Shown here: in pieces, positions 7,580 to 16,236 of the stretch
How the letters are laid out: each line of letters begins with the position of its first letter
How positions within the stretch are numbered: the stretch's first letter is position 1
Assembly (NCBI RefSeq): GCF_017368795.1
Contig: NZ_JAFNLL010000017.1
Span: 1 to 64,000 of the forward strand
Source of the DNA: Arthrobacter cavernae
GTDB lineage: Bacteria; Actinomycetota; Actinomycetes; Actinomycetales; Micrococcaceae
Length of the DNA: 64,000 bases
Reading direction: 5' to 3'
Translations under genes and position numbers: made by a program
The notes under the pieces: generated by a model
Seen by the model: only the letters and a program-made list of their open reading frames with translations
Told to the model about the DNA's origin: nothing
Database searches by the model: none

Positions 7580-9079
7580 ATGGTGCAAGAGCTTTCCCAC
7601 TACGTAGACGGCCAGCGGATCGACGGCACTTCCGGGAGGTTCAGCGACGTCTACGATCCCTGCACCGGTGAAGTGCAGGCGAAGCTTCCCCTGGCCAGCA
7701 AGGCAGAAGTGCAGAACGCCGTTTCCAACGCGGAGAAGGGCCAGCTCGAATGGGCGGCCATGAACCCGCAGCGCCGCGGCCGGATCCTCCTCAAGTTCGT
7801 GGACCTGGTCAACGAGCACATGGACGAGCTCGCCACGCTGCTCTCCTCCGAACACGGCAAGACGTTCCCGGACGCCAAGGGGGACATCCAGCGCGGCATC
7901 GAAGTGGTGGAGTTCGCCGCCAACGCCCCTCACCTGCTCAAGGGCGAATTCTCGGACAACGCTGGCACGGGCATCGATGTCCACTCGCTGCGCCAGCCCC
8001 TCGGCGTCGTCGCGGGCATCACGCCCTTCAATTTCCCGGCGATGATCCCGCTGTGGAAGTCCGGCCCGGCGCTCGCGGCGGGCAACGCCTTCATCCTCAA
8101 GCCTTCCGAGCGGGACCCCTCCGTGCCGCTGCGCCTGGCCGAGCTCTTCACCGAGGCGGGGCTGCCGAACGGCGTCTTCAACGTCGTCAACGGCGACAAG
8201 GAAGCCGTGGACGCGCTGCTGGAGGACCCGCGCGTGAAGGCCATCGGCTTCGTGGGCTCCACGCCGATCGCCCAGTACATCTACGCCACGGCCGCCGCGC
8301 ACGGCAAGCGGGCCCAGTGCTTCGGCGGCGCCAAGAACCACATGGTGATCATGCCTGACGCGGACCTGGACATGGCCGCGGACGCCCTGATCGGCGCCGG
8401 CTTCGGCTCAGCGGGCGAACGCTGCATGGCCATTTCCGTGGCCGTTCCCGTGGGCGAGGAAACCGCCAACCAGCTCGTTTCCAAGCTGCAGGACCGCATC
8501 AAGGAGCTCAAGGTGGGCCACAGCCTGTCCAAGGACTCGGACTTCGGCCCCGTCGTTGCCAAGTCCGCCAAGGAACGGATCGAAGGCTACATCCAGGCCG
8601 GCGTGGACGAGGGCGCAACGCTCCTCACGGACGGCCGCGGCCTCACCGTGGACGGCTACGACGGCGGTTTCTGGGTGGGCCCCACGCTGTTCGACCATGT
8701 CACCAAGGACATGTCCATCTACAAGGAGGAGATCTTCGGGCCGGTGCTGAGCGTGCTGCGCGCCGCCGACTACGACGAAGCGCTCCGGCTCTGCTCCGAG
8801 CACGAGTTCGGCAACGGCGTGGCGATCTTCACCCGCGACGGCGACTCCGCCCGCGACTTCGCCAGCCGCGTCGAGGTGGGCATGGTGGGCATCAATGTCC
8901 CCATCCCCGTCCCGATCGCGTACTACACCTTCGGCGGCTGGAAGGCCTCGGGCTTCGGCGACCTGAACCAGCACGGCGCGGACGCCTTCCGCTTCTACAC
9001 CAAGACCAAGACGGTCACCACCCGCTGGCCCTCGGGCATCCGCCAGGGCGCCAGCTTCGTGATGCCGGCAGGCAGCTGA
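7580..9079 (+). CDS. mmsA: Methylmalonate-semialdehyde dehydrogenase (CoA-acylating)
   Basis: A 499-residue aldehyde dehydrogenase that converts methylmalonate semialdehyde (or malonate semialdehyde) with NAD+ and CoA to propionyl-CoA (acetyl-CoA). Family signs: GVVAGITPFNFPAMIPLW in the cofactor site, GFVGSTPIAQYIY, and the catalytic Cys282 in GSAGERCMAIS, a sequence characteristic of MmsA rather than general ALDHs; also FGGWKASGFGDLNQHG near the end. Start at 7580 follows AAAGGAG. Its stop overlaps the next gene's start (TGATG), opening a four-gene valine catabolism operon. Confidence 0.95.
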   Translation: MVQELSHYVDGQRIDGTSGRFSDVYDPCTGEVQAKLPLASKAEVQNAVSNAEKGQLEWAAMNPQRRGRILLKFVDLVNEHMDELATLLSSEHGKTFPDAKGDIQRGIEVVEFAANAPHLLKGEFSDNAGTGIDVHSLRQPLGVVAGITPFNFPAMIPLWKSGPALAAGNAFILKPSERDPSVPLRLAELFTEAGLPNGVFNVVNGDKEAVDALLEDPRVKAIGFVGSTPIAQYIYATAAAHGKRAQCFGGAKNHMVIMPDADLDMAADALIGAGFGSAGERCMAISVAVPVGEETANQLVSKLQDRIKELKVGHSLSKDSDFGPVVAKSAKERIEGYIQAGVDEGATLLTDGRGLTVDGYDGGFWVGPTLFDHVTKDMSIYKEEIFGPVLSVLRAADYDEALRLCSEHEFGNGVAIFTRDGDSARDFASRVEVGMVGINVPIPVPIAYYTFGGWKASGFGDLNQHGADAFRFYTKTKTVTTRWPSGIRQGASFVMPAGS

Positions 9080-10182
9080 TGGCTGGCTTTCCCGGAGCCG
9101 CGGCGAGCGGGAACGAGGTCCTGTTCGAACGCCGCGGGCACCTGGGCGTGATCACGCTGAACCGGCCCAAGGCCGTCAACGCCCTCACGCTCGGCATGGT
9201 GGACGCCATGCTGGAACAGCTCACCGCCTGGGCGGACGACGACGCCGTTGCCACCGTCCTGGTGCAGGGCGCCGGTGACCGCGGGCTGTGCGCTGGCGGG
9301 GACATCGTGGCCATCTACCAGGACATGCTGCGCAGCGGCAACGCCACGGCCGAGTTCTGGGCCGCCGAATACCGGCTCAACGCGCTCATCGCCGGCTACC
9401 CCAAGCCCTATGTGGCCTTCATGGACGGGCTGGTGCTCGGCGGCGGCGTGGGCGTCTCGGCCCACGGCTCGGTCCGGGTGGTGACCGAACGGACGCGGAC
9501 GGGCATGCCGGAAACCACCATTGGTTTTGTGCCCGACGTCGGCGGGACCCTGCTGCTGTCCCGCTCACCGGGGGAGGCAGGCACGCACGCCGCCCTCACG
9601 GGCGCCCACCTGGACGGGGCCGACGCCCTGTTCCTGGGGCTCGCGGACACGTTCGTGCCGTCCGGCAGTCTTCCCGCGCTGGCCGAAGCGCTGGAAAGCT
9701 CGACGGCGGAGGCCGCCGTCGGGCGCTTTGCCCAAGAACCGCCGGCCTCGGCGCTGGAGGGACAGCGGGACTGGATCGATGCCACCTATTCCACCGATGA
9801 CGCGGAGGAGATTGTCCGCCGGCTGCGCGCCGCGGGTGGCGAGGCGGCGGAGGCCGCTGGCACCATCGAACAGAAGTCGCCCACGGCCGTGAAGGTGGCG
9901 CTGGCCTCCCTGCGGTGTGTGCGGGGGCTTTCGCTCGAAGAGGCGCTGAACCAGGAATACCGGGTGGGACTGCGCTTCCTGGCCGGCCCGGACTTCCGTG
10001 AAGGCATCCGGGCGCAGGTGGTCGAGAAAGACCGCAATCCGCAGTGGCAGCCGGCCACGCTCGCCGAGGTGGGCGAGGCCGCCGTCGAAGCCTGTTTTGA
10101 ATCGCTCGGCGAACGGGAACTCGGCCTCGGCAGCGTAAGCGCCGGGATGCAGAGCTTCAGCCAGTCAAAGGAGACGAAATGA
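9079..10182 (+). CDS. 3-hydroxyisobutyryl-CoA hydrolase
   Basis: A 367-residue crotonase-fold thioesterase that releases 3-hydroxyisobutyrate from its CoA ester in valine degradation. The oxyanion-hole and active-site segments are clear: DRGLCAGGDI, LVLGGGVGVSAHG and MPETTIGFVPDVGGT; the PDVGG version separates HIBYL-CoA hydrolases from enoyl-CoA hydratases (PGxGG). Its length also fits the hydrolase rather than the 260-residue hydratases. It overlaps mmsA upstream and mmsB downstream (ATGA), so the three are translationally coupled. Confidence 0.9.
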   Translation: MAGFPGAAASGNEVLFERRGHLGVITLNRPKAVNALTLGMVDAMLEQLTAWADDDAVATVLVQGAGDRGLCAGGDIVAIYQDMLRSGNATAEFWAAEYRLNALIAGYPKPYVAFMDGLVLGGGVGVSAHGSVRVVTERTRTGMPETTIGFVPDVGGTLLLSRSPGEAGTHAALTGAHLDGADALFLGLADTFVPSGSLPALAEALESSTAEAAVGRFAQEPPASALEGQRDWIDATYSTDDAEEIVRRLRAAGGEAAEAAGTIEQKSPTAVKVALASLRCVRGLSLEEALNQEYRVGLRFLAGPDFREGIRAQVVEKDRNPQWQPATLAEVGEAAVEACFESLGERELGLGSVSAGMQSFSQSKETK

Positions 10183-11108
10183 CAGAAAACCCAGCAGTGG
10201 ACACGGGCACCATCGCTTTCCTGGGGCTCGGGCACATGGGTGGTCCCATGGCGGCGAACCTGATCAAGGCCGGGCACCGAGTGGTGGGCTTCGATCCTGT
10301 GCCGGCCGCCGTTGAGGCTGCCAAGGAGCATGGGGTTCCCATGGTGGCCTCCGCTGAGGAAGCAGTAAACGGCGCCAACGTGGTGCTGACCATGCTGCCC
10401 AGCGGCAAGCACGTCCTGGACGCCTACCGCGGTGTGGACGGGGCGCCCGGTCTGCTCTCAGTGGCCGCTCCGGACACCCTGTTCCTGGACTGCTCCACCA
10501 TCAACGTGGACGAGGCCCGGGAGGCCGCGGCCATTGCCCTCGAGGCCGGCCACCGTTCCGTGGATGCCCCGGTGTCCGGCGGTGTGGTGGGTGCCGAGGC
10601 AGGCACTTTGACGTTCATGGTGGGCGCTTTGCCGGAGGATTTCGAGACCGTGAAGCCCATCCTGGAGCTCATGGGCAGGAGGATTGTGCACTGCGGCGAC
10701 CACGGCGCCGGGCAGGCCGCCAAGGTCTGCAATAACATGATCCTGGGCGTCTCCATGATCGCCGTGAGCGAGGCCTTTGTGCTCGGCGAGAAGCTGGGCC
10801 TGACGCACCAGGCGCTGTTCGACGTCGCCTCCAACGCCTCCGGCCAGTGCTGGGCGCTGACCACCAACTGTCCCGTTCCGGGGCCCGTGCCCGCCAGCCC
10901 GGCCAACCGGGACTATCAGCCGGGTTTTGCCGGGGCCCTCATGGCCAAGGACCTCCGGCTTGCCGTCAACGCCCTGGAAAGCACCGGCGTCGACGGGAAG
11001 ATGGGGCACCTGGCCTCACAGATCTATGACACCTTCGCCGCAGAGGGCGGCGCCGGGCGTGACTTCTCCGGCATCATTACCGACATCCGCGACAAATCGG
11101 GAGCTTAA
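10179..11108 (+). CDS. mmsB: 3-hydroxyisobutyrate dehydrogenase
   Basis: A 309-residue beta-hydroxyacid dehydrogenase that oxidises 3-hydroxyisobutyrate to methylmalonate semialdehyde with NAD+. It shows the N-terminal dinucleotide-binding motif [15 protein letters not shown], the substrate motif [16 protein letters not shown] and the catalytic-lysine segment [10 protein letters not shown]. The product is the substrate of the mmsA enzyme three genes upstream. The start overlaps the hydrolase stop by 4 bp. Confidence 0.94.
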   Translation: MTENPAVDTGTIAFLGLGHMGGPMAANLIKAGHRVVGFDPVPAAVEAAKEHGVPMVASAEEAVNGANVVLTMLPSGKHVLDAYRGVDGAPGLLSVAAPDTLFLDCSTINVDEAREAAAIALEAGHRSVDAPVSGGVVGAEAGTLTFMVGALPEDFETVKPILELMGRRIVHCGDHGAGQAAKVCNNMILGVSMIAVSEAFVLGEKLGLTHQALFDVASNASGQCWALTTNCPVPGPVPASPANRDYQPGFAGALMAKDLRLAVNALESTGVDGKMGHLASQIYDTFAAEGGAGRDFSGIITDIRDKSGA

Positions 11109-11182
11109 CTTTGGCGGCAACAGACGTTATCAATCAGACTCGGACGAAGGATCCAGAGGGGACTTCAGACGAGGGGCACGGC

Positions 11183-11962
11183 ATGGCGGAGCAGTACGAA
11201 AACATTCTGGTGGAACGCCGGGGCCGTGTGGGCCTGGTGACACTGAACCGGCCGGAGGCGCTCAACGCGCTCAACAAGGCGCTCATGGATGAGCTCGTGG
11301 CAGCCGTTTCCGCCATGGATGTTGACCCCGAGGTGGGCGCCGTGGTGGTGACCGGATCCGCCAAGGCCTTTGCCGCCGGGGCGGATATCAAGGAGATGCA
11401 GTCCAAGGGCTACATGGAGATGTACGCGGCGGACTGGTTCCGCGGCTGGGAGGATCTCACCCGCCTGCGCATCCCTATCGTTGCGGCGGTGTCCGGCTTT
11501 GCCCTGGGCGGCGGCTGCGAACTGGCCATGATGTGCGACTTCATCATCGCCGGAGACAACGCCAAGTTCGGCCAGCCTGAAATCAACCTCGGCGTCATTC
11601 CGGGCATGGGTGGCTCCCAGCGGCTCACCCACGCCGTGGGCAAGGCCAAGGCCATGGACATGGTGCTCACCGGCCGCTTCATGGGCGCCGAGGAGGCCGA
11701 GCGGGCGGGCCTGGTGTCCCGTGTGGTGCCGGCCGCCGATGTGGTGGAGGAAGCCCTCAAGGCGGCAGAGGTGATCGCCTCCAAGTCCAAGCCCGTGGCC
11801 ATGGTGGCCAAGGAAGCCGTCAACGCGGCCTTCGAAGTCGGCCTGGCCCAGGGGGTGCTGTTTGAGCGCAGGGTGTTCCACTCGCTGTTCGCCACCGAGG
11901 ACCAGAAGGAAGGCATGGCCGCGTTCTCCGAGAAGCGGACGCCGGAGTTCAAGCACCGCTGA
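11183..11962 (+). CDS. Enoyl-CoA hydratase
   Basis: A 259-residue crotonase. Both catalytic glutamates are present, one in [13 protein letters not shown] and one in [16 protein letters not shown], and [11 protein letters not shown] forms the oxyanion-hole loop. In this operon it probably hydrates methacrylyl-CoA to 3-hydroxyisobutyryl-CoA, completing the valine branch. I chose the ATG at 11183, giving the usual family length and preceded by GAGGGG; a TTG at 11111 would add 24 atypical residues. It ends at a strong hairpin. Confidence 0.88.
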   Translation: MAEQYENILVERRGRVGLVTLNRPEALNALNKALMDELVAAVSAMDVDPEVGAVVVTGSAKAFAAGADIKEMQSKGYMEMYAADWFRGWEDLTRLRIPIVAAVSGFALGGGCELAMMCDFIIAGDNAKFGQPEINLGVIPGMGGSQRLTHAVGKAKAMDMVLTGRFMGAEEAERAGLVSRVVPAADVVEEALKAAEVIASKSKPVAMVAKEAVNAAFEVGLAQGVLFERRVFHSLFATEDQKEGMAAFSEKRTPEFKHR

Positions 11963-11966
11963 CGCC

Positions 11967-12002
11967 ACAGTCCGTCCCGCCGTGATGGCGGGGACGGACT
12001 GT
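11967..12002. terminator. Bidirectional hairpin between convergent genes
   Basis: ACAGTCCGTCCCGCC pairs with GGCGGGGACGGACTGT (one bulged G) around a 5-nt loop. It lies between the hydratase and the convergent protease gene. There is no clear T-run, as is common in high-GC actinobacteria. Confidence 0.7.
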
Positions 12003-12030
12003 GACTCCGGTTGAGGAGCGGCCGGCCAGC

Positions 12031-12963
12031 TCAGGGGCCCGGTATCCGGACGCCGAACCCCCGGTGCTGGCTGTTGCTCGCAAAGATCAGCCCCACCACC
12101 TGCATGTCGTCCGTGGCGACAATCGCCGAGCCCGAGTCGCCGTCAATCACTGTGCCCCCGCTGAAACTGAGGCAGTTTTCGAACCAGGCCCACCGTCCAG
12201 GCAGGAACTCCATGACAAACTGGCCGCTCTTGCTGGTGATGGTGGCGTGCTGCACCACGGCTGTCTGTTTGCCGATCCAGCTGACGGCCTCCTTGACGAG
12301 CGGTGGACGGTAGCCTGTAGGCGTCCCGATCCCGTGAATCGCGCGGTCGCCGTTGTCTGCCGTCATGTTGCACCAGGCAAAGTCCGTCGAGTTGAAGGTC
12401 GGGTTCGGTTCGGACCGGTTGGCATAGGTCACCACATTCACATAACCCGCGACGTCGGAGAGGCTGTTTCCCCACAGCGCCCAGTCGGGCTGGTACACGG
12501 TGGGTCCACGGGTCCCGTTCTTGGAGATGACATGGTTGTTGGTGAGCATCCTGAACCGGCCTCCCCAGACCATGTTCACGCCGAGCGTGCCTGTTCCCTC
12601 GGCGAACCACCCTGCGGGCGCGGACACCTGGTAACCACCCGGCGTCGGGCGGACCTTCTCGTTCAGGACGCTGAGGCGTATTTGCCCTGTCTCAATGACA
12701 TCGGTGGCGACCTGTTCCACGCGTGGCGGCCCGGCGGCATCGTCCTGGACGTGGACCTCCACGAAGGGCGGCACCACCAGATCATCGATCCCCAGCTCCT
12801 CCGGACGCTTTTTCTTCACCACGTGGACCACCACCGCCAGTTGCTCCGTCTCCTGGCCATTGATCGTCTTGGGCCCCACAGTGAGGCCCGTGATGTTCTC
12901 ATGGGAAAGCCACGTACGCACCGTGTGCAGTATCGGCTCGATCTGCTCCTGCTCGAGGGCCAT
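12031..12963 (-). CDS. Trypsin-like serine peptidase with NAL1-like N-terminal domain, no signal peptide
   Basis: A 310-residue protein with a complete chymotrypsin-fold triad by motif: His144 (LTNNHVIS), Asp194 (STDFAW) and Ser277 (DGDSGSAIV). Residues about 25-90 (ITGLTVGPKTING, LAVVVHVVKKK, ELGIDDLVVPPFVEV, TDVIETG) form a small domain that precedes the peptidase in plant-NAL1-like and related bacterial trypsin-like proteins. No signal peptide or membrane segment is present, so it is probably cytosolic. The start at 12963 lies 8 bp after the stop of the upstream 456-aa gene, so the two form one transcript. Substrate unknown; the co-transcribed protein is the obvious candidate. Confidence 0.8.
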   Translation of the reverse strand: MALEQEQIEPILHTVRTWLSHENITGLTVGPKTINGQETEQLAVVVHVVKKKRPEELGIDDLVVPPFVEVHVQDDAAGPPRVEQVATDVIETGQIRLSVLNEKVRPTPGGYQVSAPAGWFAEGTGTLGVNMVWGGRFRMLTNNHVISKNGTRGPTVYQPDWALWGNSLSDVAGYVNVVTYANRSEPNPTFNSTDFAWCNMTADNGDRAIHGIGTPTGYRPPLVKEAVSWIGKQTAVVQHATITSKSGQFVMEFLPGRWAWFENCLSFSGGTVIDGDSGSAIVATDDMQVVGLIFASNSQHRGFGVRIPGP

Positions 12964-12971
12964 GGCCGTCC

Positions 12972-14342
12972 CTATTCCGGGTTGACCAGGGCGATGGTGG
13001 TCCCCAGTATGAGGGCTGTCTCCGCGGTCGAGGTCCCCGTGAACGTGCTGGTCGCGGAATCCGCGGTCCATCCGGAGGAGGAACTGCCGCCTCCGCCATC
13101 GAAGTTGAACGGACCGATCCGCACACCTGCGGAGACGCTCCACTTGTTCGAGAAGGACGTGAAGGACGAGCTGCTGACCTTGATGGAGAACGACGGCTTG
13201 TAGCAAACGATCATGCCCACCTTTTGGACGTCCATGATGCCGCCCCGCCCCCACACGGCCTTCTCCCCGCCTGCCCCGTATGCGGAATAGCCGCGGATGA
13301 ACGGGCCCTCGGTCATGCTCCGGACGAACGCACCGTTGTACCAGCGGCCCGCCCCGATGGGGATGGTGTCCCAGGCCTCGAAATTCACGTTCACCTCGAG
13401 GGAGCTGTCCGAGCCGAACTCCTCGACGCGCTCCCAGGAACCGCCGACGTTCACGCTCCAGAAGAAGTTTCCCACCGAGGCACTGCCTTTGGCCCAGGTC
13501 TTGCTGTAGTCGTATTCGGCCTGTTCGTTGGTGAAGCCGATGTGGCCGCTGCTGCCGCCCGTTCCCGCCTTGACCTTCTGCAGCCACGTGGTTGCGTCCA
13601 TGCCCAGGGAGTATCCCGGCACCGCGGGGAAGCTGCTGAGTGAGGGGTCCTGCAGCTTGGTGTAGTAATCCTTGTTCCCGTACCGCGCCACGGCTTCATT
13701 CAGGCCGGGTGTGATGGTCTCGGACAGCAACTGGTTCAGGACGCGCTGCTTTGCCTGGACGGTCTTGTCCGCGGCGTCGAGCTGGGCTGCCCACGGCTTG
13801 CCGCCGTAGCTGCCCTGCCACTCCAGGAATGACGGGATGTTGGTGCCGCCGGTCTCCTGCAGGTACGCATTGCGCGCCTGCGCGTACGTGGTCTGGAAGT
13901 CGTTGGTGGCAATGTTCAGCACGTTCCGTGCCTGGCTGATCTTCTCCTCAAGAATCGGATCCGTGGTGTTTGCCGCCAAGACATTGAGCACCTGGCCGTA
14001 GGTGTCGTTGAACTGGACGCCGGCGGAGACATACGCTCCCGTGGCGCTGAACTGCGGAACGGTGGAGCAGAAGTCGTACTGCGCGGCTGAGGTGTAGCCG
14101 ATGTTGGTGATGGGCCAGTCCCAGGTGAGGAACGGGTAGTTCAGCTGGAAATTGTCGGCTTTCAGGCCCATCCCGGCAATCATTGCCCCGTAGAGGTGAT
14201 TCCAGGCTTTGTCGTTGTCCTCGGCGGTGGCCGCTGTTGGCACGGCGTACTGGCGGGTGGTCGCCAGGGGGTGGTCGGTGGTGGGGATGTCCGTGGCATC
14301 CCATTCCAGGTGGTGGAGCATGGAATCAACTGTGTCACTCAT
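12972..14342 (-). CDS. Uncharacterised 456-aa protein, helical N-half and beta-rich C-half
   Basis: I do not recognise the family. Residues about 110-250 are predicted helical by eye (EEKISQARNVLNIATNDF, DKTVQAKQRVLNQLLSE). Residues about 285-430 consist of alternating polar/apolar strands (SVGNFFWSVNVGGSWERV, SLEVNVNFEAWDTIPI, SFSIKVSSSSFTSFS, KWSVSAGVRIGPFNF) and a Gly/Ser-rich linker. The C-terminus is hydrophobic (TALILGTTIALVNPE). There is no signal peptide. Amphipathic strands after a helical domain are seen in several pore-forming or membrane-inserting proteins, but that is only a shape resemblance. Start at 14342 follows AAGGAG. It is the first gene of a two-gene unit with a trypsin-like protease. 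Confidence 0.75.
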   Translation of the reverse strand: MSDTVDSMLHHLEWDATDIPTTDHPLATTRQYAVPTAATAEDNDKAWNHLYGAMIAGMGLKADNFQLNYPFLTWDWPITNIGYTSAAQYDFCSTVPQFSATGAYVSAGVQFNDTYGQVLNVLAANTTDPILEEKISQARNVLNIATNDFQTTYAQARNAYLQETGGTNIPSFLEWQGSYGGKPWAAQLDAADKTVQAKQRVLNQLLSETITPGLNEAVARYGNKDYYTKLQDPSLSSFPAVPGYSLGMDATTWLQKVKAGTGGSSGHIGFTNEQAEYDYSKTWAKGSASVGNFFWSVNVGGSWERVEEFGSDSSLEVNVNFEAWDTIPIGAGRWYNGAFVRSMTEGPFIRGYSAYGAGGEKAVWGRGGIMDVQKVGMIVCYKPSFSIKVSSSSFTSFSNKWSVSAGVRIGPFNFDGGGGSSSSGWTADSATSTFTGTSTAETALILGTTIALVNPE

Positions 14343-14685
14343 GTCTTTTCACTCCTTGGTATTTCGCATCGCGGCCACCCCTTGGCTGGGCGCCGTTGTG
14401 ACGGTGGAACCACTGAAGTCAGCGAGGCCGCTTCCCGGTCCTGCTGATGGAGTCCGCCGCGGACCAAACGCGCGCGGATTCTGCTGTTGCCCACAGCCGC
14501 TGTTGCCTGTGGATCGCCTGGGATCCTGGCTGGTTGGGGACTGGACGCTTCCCCAACGATGGGGGGGTGGCAAGACACTGAAGTGTGAACCCCCATTCAC
14601 TTGCTGAGCGTTGGTCGTCGGGCTGTTGGCGGCTTGATGATGCCTGCCACGGCCATTGGATTACGACTCGCTACGTAACGAAATA
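14343..14685. other. Intergenic region with one hairpin, no gene seen
   Basis: This gap lies upstream of the 456-aa gene and downstream of the AfsA-like gene. It holds a two-part hairpin at 14563-14594 (GGGGGT with ACCCCC outside, ACACT with AGTGT inside), which may end the afsA-like transcript. Small open frames here have no ribosome binding site or recognisable product. Confidence 0.5.
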
Positions 14686-15567
14686 CTAATGGGGCAGGGA
14701 CTCCCGGTCAATGGTCCTTGCCCCTTCGCCACCGTGGGGTGTGCCCTCATTTGAACCGCTGCAGCGCCCGCCCGCCAGGGGCCTGTCGGCCTGGGTGATG
14801 GTGACGTGGGTGTCTGCGCTCCCGCAAAGCTGCGCCACGACCATGACGGGCGCGTTGAACTCCCCGAAGTTCTCGCACTTGACGCGGACATGGACGGGCT
14901 CGGATCCCGTGAGTTGCCGGTGTGCCTCCACCATGGCCCGGGCCAGCAGCATGCCGGGCAGGTGGTCCGAAAAATGGTCGAAGGTGACGGCATCTCCCCA
15001 GTTCCACACGAGCTCCGACTCAAGCCGGTTGCCGGCACGGTGAACGTTCGCCAGCACCATGTGCAGGGGGCCGGTGTTGTGCCTGTCAACCGCCGGCGCG
15101 TTCCTCCGGATGGCCCGGTAAGCAGTGGAGGAAAGGCAGGACACTTGCCCGTGGCCTGCCGCCACCAGGACGCCGCCCGCACTGTATTCCGCTTCCAGGG
15201 TGAGTTCGCTGACGTGTTCCCGCCGCATCCGCACCGACTGCGTGTTCACGCGGACGGTACCGGCCAACAGGCTTGCTGCGGGATGGTGCGCGGCCTCCGG
15301 CAGCCAGCCAAAATCGAGCACGTTCATGAGCAGCGCCCAGTCCAGGGGAACCTGACCTTCCAGATGGGCGTAGGCGATGGCGGTCTGCCGCATAAGCTCC
15401 ATGCCCAGGAGGACCGGGAGGCCGTCCGGCGAACCTTCGCCCGCCCTTTTCCCGGGGAGCGCGCCCTCGAATTCCCAGCAGCCTACGCTTACCTTGTCCG
15501 CCGAACTCAGCAGCACCGCGTCAGCGGATGACTTGTGGACCAGCGTCCGATCGATGTGGGCCTGCAT
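14686..15567 (-). CDS. AfsA-like hotdog-fold protein (gamma-butyrolactone synthesis type)
   Basis: A 293-residue member of the AfsA family, which in Streptomyces joins a beta-ketoacyl group to dihydroxyacetone phosphate in gamma-butyrolactone signal synthesis. It shows both hotdog repeats: LVHKSSADAVLLSSADKV near the N-terminus (the VHKxxxxxVLLT region) and VTFDHFSDHLPGMLLARAM in the second half, matching the DHxPGMLLxEA signature. I chose the ATG at 15567, preceded by GAGGGGAGA and just past the stop of the upstream TetR gene. Co-transcription with a TetR regulator mirrors afsA/arpA-type signalling loci. The actual acyl substrate and product are unknown. Confidence 0.8.
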   Translation of the reverse strand: MQAHIDRTLVHKSSADAVLLSSADKVSVGCWEFEGALPGKRAGEGSPDGLPVLLGMELMRQTAIAYAHLEGQVPLDWALLMNVLDFGWLPEAAHHPAASLLAGTVRVNTQSVRMRREHVSELTLEAEYSAGGVLVAAGHGQVSCLSSTAYRAIRRNAPAVDRHNTGPLHMVLANVHRAGNRLESELVWNWGDAVTFDHFSDHLPGMLLARAMVEAHRQLTGSEPVHVRVKCENFGEFNAPVMVVAQLCGSADTHVTITQADRPLAGGRCSGSNEGTPHGGEGARTIDRESLPH

Positions 15568-15571
15568 GGCA

Positions 15572-16174
15572 TCATCTCCCCTCAGACGATTGATAACCCA
15601 GCGCGTGAAGGGCGCTGGCAACGGTGTTCATGACAAGCGCATCATCCAGCGGGAGGAGCCCCGGCAGCAGGATCCGCATGACCATGGGGCCGGTGATCAG
15701 GTCGCAGATCCACTCAACATCAGGAAAATCGGGGATTTCCCCGCGGCTTTGGGCCCTGCGGATGATGGCAGCCACGGCGGCCCGCCTGGGGCCCAGGAAC
15801 TTCTCCAGGAAGATCTGTCTCAATTGATCGTTGGTGTGCAGGGAATCCAGGAAGCCCGTGAAACTGGATTTCACCAGCGGGTCCTCGAAGAGCGCCACCT
15901 GCTCGCGTTGGATCGCCTCAAGGTCGGCGGGCAGGCTGCCAAAGTCCAGCACCGCATCGAGGTCGGTGGCGAAACGCTCCAAAAGCAGGGCGAGAATGAG
16001 ATCGGGAATGCCGTCGAAGCGGCGGTAAAAGGCGGGGCGTGTGGTTCCCGCCTTTGCCGAAACGGCTTCGACGGAGACGGCGCTGAAGCCCCTGTCCAGG
16101 ATGAGCTCCTCAGCCGCCTTGATCAGGGCAACATCCAGGTCAGCGTTCCGTGGCCGCCCCGCGCTCTGCATCAT
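15572..16174 (-). CDS. TetR family transcriptional regulator
   Basis: A 200-residue TetR repressor. Residues about 10-60 form the helix-turn-helix (LIKAAEELILDRGFSAVSVEAVSAKAG, TRPAFYRRF); the rest is a helical ligand-binding domain ending in GYQSSEGR. It lies directly upstream of the AfsA-like gene, with the stop and next start almost touching, and is divergent from a Rossmann reductase. By analogy with butyrolactone receptors it may sense the product of its neighbours, but its ligand domain is not clearly of the ArpA type. Two ATG codons in tandem mark the start; no ribosome binding site is visible, so the message may be leaderless. Confidence 0.88.
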   Translation of the reverse strand: MMQSAGRPRNADLDVALIKAAEELILDRGFSAVSVEAVSAKAGTTRPAFYRRFDGIPDLILALLLERFATDLDAVLDFGSLPADLEAIQREQVALFEDPLVKSSFTGFLDSLHTNDQLRQIFLEKFLGPRRAAVAAIIRRAQSRGEIPDFPDVEWICDLITGPMVMRILLPGLLPLDDALVMNTVASALHALGYQSSEGR

Positions 16175-16236
16175 AATGAAGCACAGTGTAGCCAGGGACT
16201 TCCTGCGCCATGGTCAGAAACACGGTCACGAGCAGA

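Noticed and set aside
14343..14660. Several 70-130 codon frames upstream of the 456-aa gene
   Set aside because: None has a ribosome binding site or sensible composition; the stretch is better read as promoter and terminator DNA.
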